DNA of 64,000 nucleotides from an uncultured Clostridia bacterium (GTDB taxonomy: Bacteria > Bacillota > Clostridia > Oscillospirales > Acutalibacteraceae). The stretch is taken from positions 1-64,000 of the forward strand of contig CAJFTS010000019.1 in NCBI GenBank assembly GCA_904420015.1, written 5' to 3'. A program made the translations under genes and the position numbers. Positions 24,131-32,796 of the stretch are shown piece by piece. The notes below the pieces were generated by a model. That model saw nothing but the letters and a program-made list of their open reading frames with translations, ran no database searches and was not told the origin of the DNA. Position 1 is the first letter of the stretch. Each line of letters begins with the position of its first letter.

Positions 24131-24559
24131 ATGTCGACTTATATGCCGAAAGCGGGGGAAGTCACCCGCAAATGGTATGTGCTTGACGCCGCCGGCAAGC
24201 CTCTTGGCCGCACTGCCGCCAAGGCCGCCGTATTGCTGCGCGGAAAGCACAAGCCCACCTTCGCTCCCCATGTGGACTGCGGCGACCATGTGATCGTGGT
24301 CAACTGCGCCAAGGCGGTCCTCACCGGCGACAAGCTCAATCAGAAATATTACCGCCGTCATTCCGGCTGGATCGGCGGCCTGCGCGAGGTCAAGTACGCC
24401 ACACTGATGGCGACCCGTCCGGAGCTCGCCATGGAGCTTGCCGTGAAGGGCATGATCCCGGACACCACCATCGGCCGCGCTGCCCGCGCCCGCCTGCGAG
24501 CCTACAGCGGCGCCGAGCATAAGCATGCCGCACAGAAGCCCGAAACGTTAGAATTTTGA
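24131..24559 (+). CDS. rplM: 50S ribosomal protein L13
   Basis: The 142-residue protein matches L13 from end to end: [33 protein letters not shown] near the start, VINA-like [27 protein letters not shown] and the C-terminal [22 protein letters not shown]13 binds 23S rRNA early in 50S assembly. The start is ATG 24131 with AGGAGGTACCCTT. It is followed 17 nt later by rpsI in the operon order usual for bacteria. Confidence 0.98.
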   Translation: MSTYMPKAGEVTRKWYVLDAAGKPLGRTAAKAAVLLRGKHKPTFAPHVDCGDHVIVVNCAKAVLTGDKLNQKYYRRHSGWIGGLREVKYATLMATRPELAMELAVKGMIPDTTIGRAARARLRAYSGAEHKHAAQKPETLEF

Positions 24560-24576
24560 GGAAGGAGGCAATCGGA

Positions 24577-24978
24577 ATGTACGATACGAAGACCTATTTT
24601 TACGGCACTGGCAGAAGGAAGAGCTCGGTTGCCCGTGTAAGAGTCTATCCCGGTTCCGGCAACATCACCATCAACGACCGTGATATCGACGATTATTTTG
24701 GCCTGGAAACCTTAAAGCTGATTGTCCGCCAGCCTCTCGCGCTGACCGGAAATACCGATAAGTTCGACATTGTCTGCCGTGTGGCGGGCGGCGGCGTGAC
24801 CGGCCAGGCTGGCGCCATCCGTCATGGTCTGTCCCGCGCCCTGCTGCAGTACAATTCGGAGGAGCTGCGCCCGATCCTGAAGAAGGCCGGCCTTCTCACC
24901 CGCGATCCTCGTATGAAGGAGCGCAAAAAGTACGGACTCAAAGGCGCTCGCCGTGCCCCCCAGTTCTCCAAGAGATAA
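24577..24978 (+). CDS. rpsI: 30S ribosomal protein S9
   Basis: The 133-residue protein shows the S9 signature: [25 protein letters not shown] at the N-terminus, [19 protein letters not shown] in the middle, and the basic tail [14 protein letters not shown] whose last residues reach the P-site tRNA. The start is ATG 24577 with GAAGGAGG 7 nt upstream. It is the second gene of the rplM operon and is closed by an intrinsic terminator. Confidence 0.98.
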   Translation: MYDTKTYFYGTGRRKSSVARVRVYPGSGNITINDRDIDDYFGLETLKLIVRQPLALTGNTDKFDIVCRVAGGGVTGQAGAIRHGLSRALLQYNSEELRPILKKAGLLTRDPRMKERKKYGLKGARRAPQFSKR

Positions 24979-25007
24979 TTGGCGGGGATTTTGGAAATCC
25001 GCAAAAC

Positions 25008-25043
25008 AAAAAGATGCTTTCCATCCGGAAAGCATCTTTTTTT
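25008..25043 (+). terminator. rplM-rpsI terminator
   Basis: AAAAAGATGCTTTCC pairs with GGAAAGCATCTTTTT over a 4-nt loop, with a continuing T-run. Confidence 0.92.
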
Positions 25044-25182
25044 GTGTCTTTTATTTAAGCCTGGGACAAGGGGATCGCTCCTATGTACCGGCAGGGCTTC
25101 CGTCCTCCCGCCCGTTTCCCGTTTTTTTATCGCGTTTCGGACGGGAACTTCAACCTCGCCGCGACCGATCCCTTGCCCCTGA

Positions 25183-27069
25183 TTATCCGGTTACCTCGTA
25201 CAAAAGTCCATGGTCAAAGCGCAGGGTTTTGCCGCCGACTTGAATATCGCCCGAATACCCCGTATGCCCGCCCGGCGTTTCCAGCGAAAGGCAGGACAGC
25301 TGTAGACAGCCGTTGGCTTCCATGATCAGGCGGTCGTACTCGCTGGCATACAGATAACCGGCGTCGTTTCCCTCCACGGAAAATGCGACCATCGGGTACC
25401 CGATCAGCTCGTCGTTGATGGAGACCCTCCGGTTCCCGCTTTGGGCGGTCAGGTATCCGGCCACATGCAGGTTCCCGTTGCCGTCTAAAGATAGCTTCCC
25501 GTTGTCAAAGGAAAATGCGCCCGACTGCATGTCGATCCAGGAAGAGCCGTTGACCGACTCGAGCCGCCCTGTTTTAATCAGGCCCGCGTCCAAAACGCCG
25601 GTAATCAGCTCGCTTGCAGTAAAGCCCTTCCCCGTACCGAAGGTGCGCCATTCCCAGCCGATGCCGTTTTTCTGGCTGGCAATGGCGAGAATGCCGGGGC
25701 CCAAGTAAAGAGCGCCGTAGTCCGGGCTGTCGGCCTGGTTGTTCTCCAGCAGGATTCCTCCCCCCTCGGTAACCGTTGCATGATCGTATGCACCCGAGGC
25801 AATGATCTTGTTTTGGAGCGCGTCGATGGCCCCTTCCAGGCGGGAGGTGTCCACGGGGCTGTTTGGCCCGGCAGTCTGCGTCGTATCGTCCCATACCCCT
25901 TCCTTTTCCAGCAGTCGGTCTTTTTCCGCTTCCATCTTGGCCAGGAGGCTGCCCAGAGCGGGGGCGGCCTCCCCAATCACCAGCGTCGTATCCGCCGGAT
26001 TGAGGTAGTCCCGCTTCAGCCCGGTAATCCGGGCCGTGATCTCCAAAGGGGGAGAGAACCCGTCGTCTATTACCGTTACCTCGTCGTTGAGCCGTACCGC
26101 TTCGTACGGCAATCCCGACAGCATCTCCAGATCCACCGCCTTCATGCTGTAGCGCATGACCGGCTTGCAGCGGCTTTGCAGGGTGTTGTAGGTCTCTTGC
26201 AGCAGCTCAGCCGGGTCGTCAATGCCGGAGAATACCGCCACACCGAATCGGTGCCGCTTTTCCGCCCCGCCGTAGCCCCATTGCTCTAAAGCCTGCGGGT
26301 CTCCCACCCATTCCTGCCCGGCTGGCTTGTCTACCGGGTTTTGGGGGACTGTCCAAACTGCGTCGGCAAAGGTGCGCCTTGCGCCGCGGGCCGCCTGGCT
26401 GGGGGATTCCTTAATGCCGATGGCCTTTCCGCGGCCGTATAGGGCGGTTACTAAATTGGTCGTATCCGCCTCACGGGTGATCTGCGTCAGATCCCTGCTC
26501 CAGGTAAAGCGCTTTCCGGTTTTGCGAGGCGTATCGGTCAAAACCGAAACCGTTCTGGTCCCGATGGAATTTCCCTCAAGGGTTAAATGAAAGACCAGCC
26601 TTGCGCCGCATTGATCCCGCAGCCGGTAAAGGCAGGCGAGGGCGCTTTCATAGTAAAAGGAGATGGAGGGGACCAAAAGGTTGTCGCAACCGGCGCATTG
26701 CCAACGGGTGGAGGCGAGAACGGCCTGCGCCGTTTTTTCCGCCGTCGTGTCGGAAAGAGAGAGATCGGTCACCACATTTGCCAACAGCTCGTACAGGACG
26801 TGTTCCCCATACAGCTCGCAGAGCATTCCGCCCTCCTGATGCTGCTCCTCCATCCGTTTGATCTCGAAAAGCTGAAACCGGCCGTCCAGATCGTAAAACC
26901 CCATATAGCCGCCTTGGCTTGCAGCACTAGGCGCAGCTCCCTCTGCCATCACCGTCAGCGTCTGCTTTTCTTCATCATGTACGGCGGAAAGCAGGGCGCT
27001 ACCGGCGGCGTTTTGCATCAGCCCGGTCAATGCCTCCGTTTGGTCGAATAAGTATAATACAAATTCCAT
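25183..27069 (-). CDS. Phage tail-hub/endopeptidase-type protein (Tal-like)
   Basis: This 628-residue protein has an N-terminal ~380-residue part that resembles the tail-associated hub proteins of siphophages (prophage endopeptidase tail family), with typical text such as TRWQCAGCD, YESALACLYRLRDQCGA and LVTALYGRGKAIG. A helical linker with LLAKMEAEKDRLLEKEGVWDD leads to a C-terminal beta-rich region containing FTASELITGVLDAGLIKTGRL, the segment common to tail-fibre attachment regions. In phages this protein closes the tail tip and can cut the cell wall on entry. The start is ATG 27069, overlapping the Dit stop (TGATG) and preceded by GAGGTGG. It is the last gene of the structural locus. Confidence 0.85.
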   Translation of the reverse strand: MEFVLYLFDQTEALTGLMQNAAGSALLSAVHDEEKQTLTVMAEGAAPSAASQGGYMGFYDLDGRFQLFEIKRMEEQHQEGGMLCELYGEHVLYELLANVVTDLSLSDTTAEKTAQAVLASTRWQCAGCDNLLVPSISFYYESALACLYRLRDQCGARLVFHLTLEGNSIGTRTVSVLTDTPRKTGKRFTWSRDLTQITREADTTNLVTALYGRGKAIGIKESPSQAARGARRTFADAVWTVPQNPVDKPAGQEWVGDPQALEQWGYGGAEKRHRFGVAVFSGIDDPAELLQETYNTLQSRCKPVMRYSMKAVDLEMLSGLPYEAVRLNDEVTVIDDGFSPPLEITARITGLKRDYLNPADTTLVIGEAAPALGSLLAKMEAEKDRLLEKEGVWDDTTQTAGPNSPVDTSRLEGAIDALQNKIIASGAYDHATVTEGGGILLENNQADSPDYGALYLGPGILAIASQKNGIGWEWRTFGTGKGFTASELITGVLDAGLIKTGRLESVNGSSWIDMQSGAFSFDNGKLSLDGNGNLHVAGYLTAQSGNRRVSINDELIGYPMVAFSVEGNDAGYLYASEYDRLIMEANGCLQLSCLSLETPGGHTGYSGDIQVGGKTLRFDHGLLYEVTG

Positions 27070-27794
27070 CAGTACCACCTCGGCCGGTAATGGTAGCAGC
27101 CTTCCAGCGGAGTGGAAACGCCGTCCGTTTGTCCCATCAGCTGTACGCAGCCGGTGCCCGCCGGAACCTCAAAGAACCGGCTGCCCACCGTCAGCATGTC
27201 GTTTCGAACCTGGCCGTTGCACCATACCAGCCCTCCGTCCAAATCGATCACAAACGCATCCCCCTGGTTCAGATCGCCTTGCAGCGTCAACTCCTGTGAA
27301 CCGCAGGCTGCCACAATCTTAGCGTGGGTCTGTGCCAAGGAAAAGCGGATTTGCCCCCTGGAAGGGGCGGATCCCTCGTAGATAACCGTCTCGTTGGCGT
27401 TGGCCGTAATTTCATTTCCCAGCGCATAGGGGGAGCAGCGCAGGCTTACCTGGAATTCCCCCCATCGTTCGAACCCTTCAAATCCCGTAACCGAAAGAAC
27501 ATAGGCCTGCCGCGTCAAATCGGGCGCGTCCCAGAAAACCAGCTCGCCGCTGCCGTACAGCCATCCCGCCAGCTCCCTTGCCGCCAGCTGCAAATCCGCC
27601 TCGTCGTCGCTGAGAACCGCACAGCGCAGCGTCATCGCAATATCCTCTCGCGCCTGCGGAAGATAGAGGGCCCCGTCCCGCCCGGGAATGGACAGAAACT
27701 GTCCCCTGGTTTTGCCGTATAGCTCGCAGGTGCGCTCCAAAAGGATGACCCCCATGGTGCTGCTCTCTTTTCCCTGAAAGCGAAACCAGCTCAT
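27069..27794 (-). CDS. Distal tail protein (Dit)
   Basis: This 241-residue protein has the features of siphophage Dit proteins: an N-terminal FRFQGKESSTMGVILLE, LPQAREDIAMTLRC, and a C-terminal galectin-like beta domain (LTLQGDLNQGDAFVIDLDGGLVWCNGQ). Dit forms the hexameric ring that joins the tail tube to the hub and to receptor-binding proteins such as BppU, the protein encoded at 1218. The start is ATG 27794, overlapping the stop of the 53-residue gene (ATGA) with GGAGG 6 nt upstream; a longer frame to 27833 is less likely. The gene between tail tube and Dit in ordinary siphophages, the tape measure, is absent. Confidence 0.85.
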   Translation of the reverse strand: MSWFRFQGKESSTMGVILLERTCELYGKTRGQFLSIPGRDGALYLPQAREDIAMTLRCAVLSDDEADLQLAARELAGWLYGSGELVFWDAPDLTRQAYVLSVTGFEGFERWGEFQVSLRCSPYALGNEITANANETVIYEGSAPSRGQIRFSLAQTHAKIVAACGSQELTLQGDLNQGDAFVIDLDGGLVWCNGQVRNDMLTVGSRFFEVPAGTGCVQLMGQTDGVSTPLEGCYHYRPRWY

Positions 27795-27952
27795 AGGCAT
27801 CCTCCCTCCGTCAGCCGCCGTTCGTCCATCCATTTTTTGGCCTGGCTTTCGTCCTGACGCTTGCCCATTTCATTTTGGGCGGCTTTCATTTTCACCTGCT
27901 CGATCAGCGATGCCGGAACGCTTGGGTAGTCTCCTTCAAACTTCATTGTCAT
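27791..27952 (-). CDS. 53-residue protein in the tape-measure position
   Basis: This short gene runs from ATG 27952 (MTMKFEGDYPSVPASLIEQ) to TGA at 27791. A second ATG two codons later could also serve. AGGAG lies 10 nt upstream. The protein is highly charged and helical (KMKAAQNEMGKRQDESQAKKWMDERR) with no membrane segment. I do not recognise it. It sits between the tail-tube gene and Dit, where phages encode the tape-measure protein and its two chaperones, and both neighbours are tightly packed against it. Confidence 0.75.
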   Translation of the reverse strand: MTMKFEGDYPSVPASLIEQVKMKAAQNEMGKRQDESQAKKWMDERRLTEGGCL

Positions 27953-27970
27953 CCGATCCGTTCTCCTTTC

Positions 27971-28537
27971 TTAGACCTCTTCAAAAGGCAGGGAGGAAAG
28001 CCGGACGATCTTCATGGACTGCGTTGTGTCGTCCGGGCGGCTGCGGATGGTGTAGCTCGTCAGGAAGAACCCGCCCAGGGAAAGGGAAAAGGAAGCGGGA
28101 CACCCGGTGCACCCGGCGAAGGAGAGCTGCAAATATCCCGCGTCCTCCCCCTCCTCGTTCTTCTGCGCCGCATAAAGGCGCAGGCCGAACCCCGGCCGGG
28201 AAGCCGCTGTAAACACCGCAGGCGCAAAATAGGAGGAAAATGCGTGACCGTCCAAGGCGGCTTCCCCGCCGTCCGCCGCCGCAAACGCCCTTGGGTTGAA
28301 GCAGGTGTCGGTAAGCGTAAGGTCGTAGCCCAGCAGGATGTCCGGCGTCTGCTTCACTGCTGCAACTACGGTATCCTCCCGCAGCTCCCGGTAGCTCCCC
28401 TTGGAAAGGACCGGCGTAATTTGCACCTCTTTGGTGTAGGCAAGAAAGGGGTCCCCCTCCTGCGGCACAAACTCTACCGCGATCAGCGTCCCGATGGCAA
28501 CCGCCTCCAGCCGGCATGTGTCCATATCCATCCTCAC
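27971..28537 (-). CDS. Phage major tail (tube) protein-like
   Basis: This protein of up to 188 residues resembles clostridial phage tail-tube proteins, with a beta-rich body: IGTLIAVEFVPQEGDPFLAYTKEVQITPVL, GYDLTLTDTCFNPRAFAAADGG, and YLQLSFAGCTGCPASFSLSLGGFF near the end. Tail-tube subunits form stacked hexamers; they need a tape measure to set their length, and none is encoded. The ATG at 28537 and the one at 28531 are both possible starts. It overlaps the preceding 114-residue gene by 4 nt. Similarity is by eye and moderate. Confidence 0.7.
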   Translation of the reverse strand: MRMDMDTCRLEAVAIGTLIAVEFVPQEGDPFLAYTKEVQITPVLSKGSYRELREDTVVAAVKQTPDILLGYDLTLTDTCFNPRAFAAADGGEAALDGHAFSSYFAPAVFTAASRPGFGLRLYAAQKNEEGEDAGYLQLSFAGCTGCPASFSLSLGGFFLTSYTIRSRPDDTTQSMKIVRLSSLPFEEV

Positions 28538-28878
28538 AGCCTCCTCTGTGCTTCGTATTCCAATATTACCCGGTGCATTTGGTATTCCGATTCGATTCCC
28601 TGCCCGTAAACCCGGCCGGTCGGCCGAATGTGCACCAAAGGCTTCAATGCCTGGCGGATCAAATCGGTCAGGCCCGTAAGCCCGGTGTAGTTATGGATGG
28701 GCGCGTACGCAATCAGTTCAAAGGCGGTGGTGCCGGTCAGGTTTGTGCCGTTTGGCTTGGTTTCCCCCTCCCGAAGCACCACGTAAGGCGTCATCCCGAT
28801 CCCCGTATGCTGGCCGGGGAAATATACCGGGATTCCCGCCTGCTTTAAGGTTTCATAAATCTGTTTGAGTGGGGTCAT
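28534..28878 (-). CDS. Phage tail terminator/minor capsid-like protein
   Basis: The 114-residue protein starts at ATG 28878 (MTPLKQIYETLKQAGIPVYFPGQ) within the end of the preceding gene. The pattern of a helix, a short strand pair, and YVVLREGETKPNGTNLTGTTAFELIAYAPI resembles tail-completion proteins that cap the tail tube before it joins the head. Order after two head-connector genes and before the tube gene fits that role. The assignment rests mainly on position and fold-like pattern. Confidence 0.65.
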   Translation of the reverse strand: MTPLKQIYETLKQAGIPVYFPGQHTGIGMTPYVVLREGETKPNGTNLTGTTAFELIAYAPIHNYTGLTGLTDLIRQALKPLVHIRPTGRVYGQGIESEYQMHRVILEYEAQRRL

Positions 28879-29278
28879 CTAGATTCACTTCCTCTACCAC
28901 GAGAGTCAGGTAAAGCTCGTTGTCGTTTTGGATCGCCCGGATGATACAGGCAAGGTTGTCGATCTTGCAAAGGTCGCCGGGGAAGAGAAGAGGGAAATTT
29001 TCCTCTATGTGGACCTCCCCCTTTTTTCGGATTGCCGACGGATGGGGAAGCAGAATGCGTTGGGTCCGTTCACGGGCCAGCCTTCCCGCTGTGGAAAGCT
29101 GAGAGGTAATGCGTTCGAATTTATAAAAACGGTAGCCGAGACCGCGGTAAACCAGCGTAAGGGAATGGTAATCCGCTTCCCCAAAGGCAGTGACCGCCGG
29201 CCGGTAAACCGAGGCGGTCCGCAGCAGAGGATAGATGGCCCGCACAAAGGGAAAGCGATGGCGGCGTCCTTGCATCAT
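28853..29278 (-). CDS. Phage head-tail joining protein-like
   Basis: The 141-residue protein starts at ATG 29278, overlapping the stop of the 96-residue gene (ATGATG). It is basic at the N-terminus and contains a beta-rich middle (EVHIEENFPLLFPGDLCKIDNLACIIRAIQNDNELYLTLVVEEV), which looks like the small beta-barrel head-completion or stopper proteins. Position between the connector and the tail terminator supports this. I cannot name the family firmly. Confidence 0.65.
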   Translation of the reverse strand: MMQGRRHRFPFVRAIYPLLRTASVYRPAVTAFGEADYHSLTLVYRGLGYRFYKFERITSQLSTAGRLARERTQRILLPHPSAIRKKGEVHIEENFPLLFPGDLCKIDNLACIIRAIQNDNELYLTLVVEEVNLDDPTQTDL

Positions 29279-29565
29279 CGTCCTTCCCCTCTATCATCCT
29301 CGTCCGCCCGTTTCCCATTCCTGCTCCCGCAGGGACGGTACTGCTTGGCGAGGGAGAGCCAGTACCCCCTGGAGTCGGCTGTTTTCGTTCCGTCCGGGAG
29401 GGTAACGCCGTCGGCCTGCGCCTTTTTCAGAAGTCCTTCGTAAGAGGCGGCAGATACATCCTGCCCGTTTTGCATCAGCAGCTCCAGCAGCTCCCCCTCC
29501 GTAAAGAAAGGGTCCTGGGCGTTTGACTCGCCCAAATTGTTTCGCAGTTGTTCCAATGGGGTCAT
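29275..29565 (-). CDS. Phage head-tail connector (adaptor)-like protein
   Basis: The 96-residue protein starts at ATG 29565 with GGAGG 5 nt upstream (the frame also opens at a TTG in front of that site). The first 65 residues are helical (MTPLEQLRNNLG, FFTEGELLELLMQNGQDVSAASYEGLLKKA), like the helical adaptors that bind below the portal ring. The C-terminus is basic and Asp/Glu-rich. It follows the beta-helix gene by ~120 nt and opens the connector block. Confidence 0.65.
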   Translation of the reverse strand: MTPLEQLRNNLGESNAQDPFFTEGELLELLMQNGQDVSAASYEGLLKKAQADGVTLPDGTKTADSRGYWLSLAKQYRPCGSRNGKRADEDDRGEGR

Positions 29566-29685
29566 AATGTCCTCCAATTTTTTGTGTAAAGAAGGCTTGC
29601 GGGAGAGGCGGCCGGCCTGAAAAGACCAGACCGGCCGCCAAAAGACAGCGCCTGCCCGAACCTACCCATCGAATTTGGGTTAGTT

Positions 29686-31761
29686 TTAGATTTCTTCGCA
29701 GGAGGCGGAAAGGCTTGTCACAAAGGAAACGGGAGATCCCTCCGCCGTACCGTTGGGCTTGAGCTCAAACCAGGAGGAGGAATACCCCTCCGCATAGATA
29801 ACATTGGTTCGATAATCCACTGCGGCAACGGTCGCCTGACGGGTGGAAACAAACCCGCCGCCCAGCTTAATGACGTCTCCGCGCCGGAAAACCGACGCGT
29901 CGCTTACCTTCAGCTGACGCAATGCAATCAGCTCCGTCACGGTTACGCCGGTGCCGGAAATGTCGGTCGGATTGGACACGGACGGAATTCCCAGCACAAA
30001 GTTGGACGTGCAGCGGTACCGTTTGCCGTTATACTCAAAAATGTCTCCCTTGTTGAAATGGGTAACTCCGTCCCAAATCAAAATGCTGTTGGAAGGCGCC
30101 AGACCAAAGTCGTAACGATCGTCCGGCTGCGGAATATCCATGCTTTTCTTAGGATACAAGCCTGCAGCAACGTTGTTTTTCACCGTGATCTTAACAGCGC
30201 TGTCGAAGTAATAGTCGCTGAATGCGTAAATCGGGCGCAGGCAGGTATCGTCGTTTTTGTCAAAATCGAAAAAGTTGTCCACCAATTCTCCCGTTTGCAC
30301 GCCGTCACCGAGATGAAGAACGCCGTAGTAATAATATTTGGTGTTGTACCCACAGTTGTAAAGCAGATTGTCACGTACACAGATGTTACGGTACTTGCGC
30401 ATAAGACCCTCCGTGCTGCTTTCCATGCTGCTCACGAGGACAGCGCTTTCCGGGAAATTCATAATCGTGTTGTCGCTGACAATCGCATTCCGAATGGGGC
30501 TCGAACCGAGCAGCTTGACTCCGTTGTGACCGTGAACTAAAAATTCGAATTGCGATGCAACGTCGCTGTCTTCATCGCCTACATAGGTGATGTGGTTGCC
30601 GGAAATCATCAGTCCATCGATCACGCTTTCGTTGTCAATGTATTTGGTAAGGATGCCGCAGTAATCGGTCTCAATGGTGTTGTTTAAAATTTTAATATTC
30701 GTGATATCCTTTTCGGAAAGGGGCCAAATGCAGATGCCGGAACCGCTGCCGGAGCCGGGCTTGGAACAAATAAGCTCGTTTCCTTCCACCAGAATGTCGG
30801 CGGCATGAACGTCGGCAAACGCTCCTGCTTCGTCTGAAGTCGGGCAAGCGATGAGCAGCGAACCCTGATAGCCGGTGCATCGGTTGCGCAGAAAACGCAG
30901 CTTTGTCGAATGAGATTCCACCGCCGTTTGCGGGACCTTATTCGACATCTGATTGATAAAGACATTGTCCTGAATGGTAATGCGTTCTCCAACTAGATAA
31001 AGAGAGCTGATATCATACCAACGGATGTTTGTCTTTGTTCGGAACAGGAATTCGCATTTTTCAACCGTAAGGCCGTAAAATTTGCCGAACATGCACCAAA
31101 CGCCGCCCGTTTCAAATCGGCAGTTTCGGATGGTAATGTCGCGGCAGATTTCGAAGTGGAGAAGCTGCTGCTTTTTGGTGTTGTCGCCCGATACCGGATA
31201 ACCCGAGTTTTCGAGAATGTTGTCGTCGAAATGCAAAGCGTCGATTACAATGTTTTCCGGGGTATTCCCATTGACAAAGAACAAATACTCAAAGTCACCC
31301 GTCGAAGCGCTTACTTGTAAAGTGGACTGATTGCCCAGAATGGTAATGTTCGAGCCCGCCAGCTCCAGCACATGGGTCTTTCCGATCGGCTTAACCGTGT
31401 AGGTGGCGGAAGGGATCACCAAGGTGCCGCCGCCGTTGCGGGAGAGCCAGTCAAACGCAGCGTTAAAAAATGGAATGTTGTCCGCATCCGCGTCGTCTGC
31501 TTTGGCGCCGAACTGCCTGACGTTAATGGTATCGTCGGCAATCACAAGTTCAGCCCTCCTGCCGTTGTTCAGGGCGATAACCGAACCGCCGTCCTGCGCC
31601 GCAGCCGAATCGGTCACCACATAGACGCCGTCTCCGCCGTCCCCTGCGGCATAATAGCCCCGCGTCATAACGCAGTCGCCGTCGTTTAGCGAAGCCGCCT
31701 TCATTAGTGCCACCGTGTCGAAGATTTGGCCGGCAATGGAAGATTTCGTCGTAGTCGTCAT
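29686..31761 (-). CDS. Right-handed beta-helix spike (pectate-lyase-3-like), probably a head fibre or adhesin
   Basis: The 691-residue protein starts with a short adaptor-like segment, then GDGVYVV and the motif INVRQFGAKADDADADNIPFF (residues ~77-97), the typical entry to pectate-lyase-3 beta-helix tailspikes. Residues ~110-560 are repeating strands with N/D turns (NITILGN, ITIRNCRFE, LTVEKCEF, ILNNTIE). The C-terminus (~600-691) is a separate beta domain. Such proteins bind or cut surface polysaccharides. The gene lies directly downstream of the capsid gene and not among tail genes, as with phi29 head fibres. Its base composition is visibly more AT-rich than its neighbours, so it may have been exchanged recently. 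ATG 31761 follows AGGAGG. Confidence 0.8.
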   Translation of the reverse strand: MTTTTKSSIAGQIFDTVALMKAASLNDGDCVMTRGYYAAGDGGDGVYVVTDSAAAQDGGSVIALNNGRRAELVIADDTINVRQFGAKADDADADNIPFFNAAFDWLSRNGGGTLVIPSATYTVKPIGKTHVLELAGSNITILGNQSTLQVSASTGDFEYLFFVNGNTPENIVIDALHFDDNILENSGYPVSGDNTKKQQLLHFEICRDITIRNCRFETGGVWCMFGKFYGLTVEKCEFLFRTKTNIRWYDISSLYLVGERITIQDNVFINQMSNKVPQTAVESHSTKLRFLRNRCTGYQGSLLIACPTSDEAGAFADVHAADILVEGNELICSKPGSGSGSGICIWPLSEKDITNIKILNNTIETDYCGILTKYIDNESVIDGLMISGNHITYVGDEDSDVASQFEFLVHGHNGVKLLGSSPIRNAIVSDNTIMNFPESAVLVSSMESSTEGLMRKYRNICVRDNLLYNCGYNTKYYYYGVLHLGDGVQTGELVDNFFDFDKNDDTCLRPIYAFSDYYFDSAVKITVKNNVAAGLYPKKSMDIPQPDDRYDFGLAPSNSILIWDGVTHFNKGDIFEYNGKRYRCTSNFVLGIPSVSNPTDISGTGVTVTELIALRQLKVSDASVFRRGDVIKLGGGFVSTRQATVAAVDYRTNVIYAEGYSSSWFELKPNGTAEGSPVSFVTSLSASCEEI

Positions 31762-31816
31762 TTTATTTCCTCCTATCGTCTAAAATCATTCGGTATCAGA
31801 AAAACACCGAAGCTTT

Positions 31817-32779
31817 TTACGCAATTTTGATTTTGCGAAAGACACCGGCTGCCGCCGTATTTTTGAGGGCGATGGCCGCTACCATTTCCACCTCTCCCTT
31901 TTTCACTGCGCCCGCCGTAGTGAAATCCGGGACCCAAACCTTGATGGGCGATTCGCCGTGCATGCATACCCCGTGCAGGCCGTCGAGGCCCAGACGGACC
32001 GCATACAGCTCCGTCACCCCCGCCGTGGTGGCGATAACGTCGGTAGGGCCGTCCTCGCCCGCCATCTGTCCGGCGTCCACCAGCGGGATTCCATCGTAGG
32101 TGGGAAGATCCCCGCCCTCCAGGGAGGCCGCCTGATATTCGATCCCGCAGCGGCGCACACACGCGCGGATTTTTGCAATCAGCCCCGCATTGGCCAAAAG
32201 AGCCGTCGGCCTTTGGTCGAGGCTGAGGATAAACGCATCAAGCTTGTCCAAAAAGGTCTTATAGTTGCTGTCGATCCCCGTCGTGGACAGATCGATGTTC
32301 GCCGAGCCGGACTCGGCGTTATACTCGGTGGATTTTCCGGTCAGCGCCTTGCTCAGCCCATCGAACGCAGAAGCGTTGCTTGAGGTGTTGCCGTTGATGA
32401 CGGTGGCGTTAAACAGGGTCTGAGCCGCCCGGATCATCTGCCGGGTCTGTAAGTCCACTTCGTCCACAAAACCGCCTGCCGACGCCAGCACCCGGTCGAT
32501 GGAGTAGCTTCCGCCAAACGCCTTGAGCTCCACCGATACCTTTTCCTTAACCGCATTGCTGGCGGTATATTCGCTGTTAAAGCCGCGGAAGGCCGCGGTG
32601 GGCTGGGTTACAATGCGGTAATAGCTGTAGGTGGGAGAAGAACTGTTGCCGGTGGGCAGCAGCGTGTCGTCAAAGGGCATGTTTGCCAAAAGGTAGTTGG
32701 AACGCCGAAATTCGTCCACCACGCTCGCCACCAATTTGTCGGTGGTATTGAGCTTAATGTCGTTTAATGTAATCGCCAT
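31817..32779 (-). CDS. Major capsid protein, HK97-fold type
   Basis: The 320-residue protein has the usual order of an HK97-type capsid: an N-arm (TTDKLVASVVDEFRRSNYLLANMPFDDTLLPTG), an E-loop region (TYSYYRIVTQPTAAFRGFNSEYTAS), the spine helix (VDLQTRQMIRAAQTLFNATVINGN) and a C-terminal P/A-domain with PTALLANAGLIAKIRA and GIPLVDAGQM. It should form the shell around packaged DNA. A scaffold gene precedes it; no protease gene is visible, as in phages such as SPP1. ATG 32779 follows AAAGGAATCCTCATTTT. It is intact, without frameshift. Confidence 0.9.
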   Translation of the reverse strand: MAITLNDIKLNTTDKLVASVVDEFRRSNYLLANMPFDDTLLPTGNSSSPTYSYYRIVTQPTAAFRGFNSEYTASNAVKEKVSVELKAFGGSYSIDRVLASAGGFVDEVDLQTRQMIRAAQTLFNATVINGNTSSNASAFDGLSKALTGKSTEYNAESGSANIDLSTTGIDSNYKTFLDKLDAFILSLDQRPTALLANAGLIAKIRACVRRCGIEYQAASLEGGDLPTYDGIPLVDAGQMAGEDGPTDVIATTAGVTELYAVRLGLDGLHGVCMHGESPIKVWVPDFTTAGAVKKGEVEMVAAIALKNTAAAGVFRKIKIA

Positions 32780-32796
32780 AAAATGAGGATTCCTTT

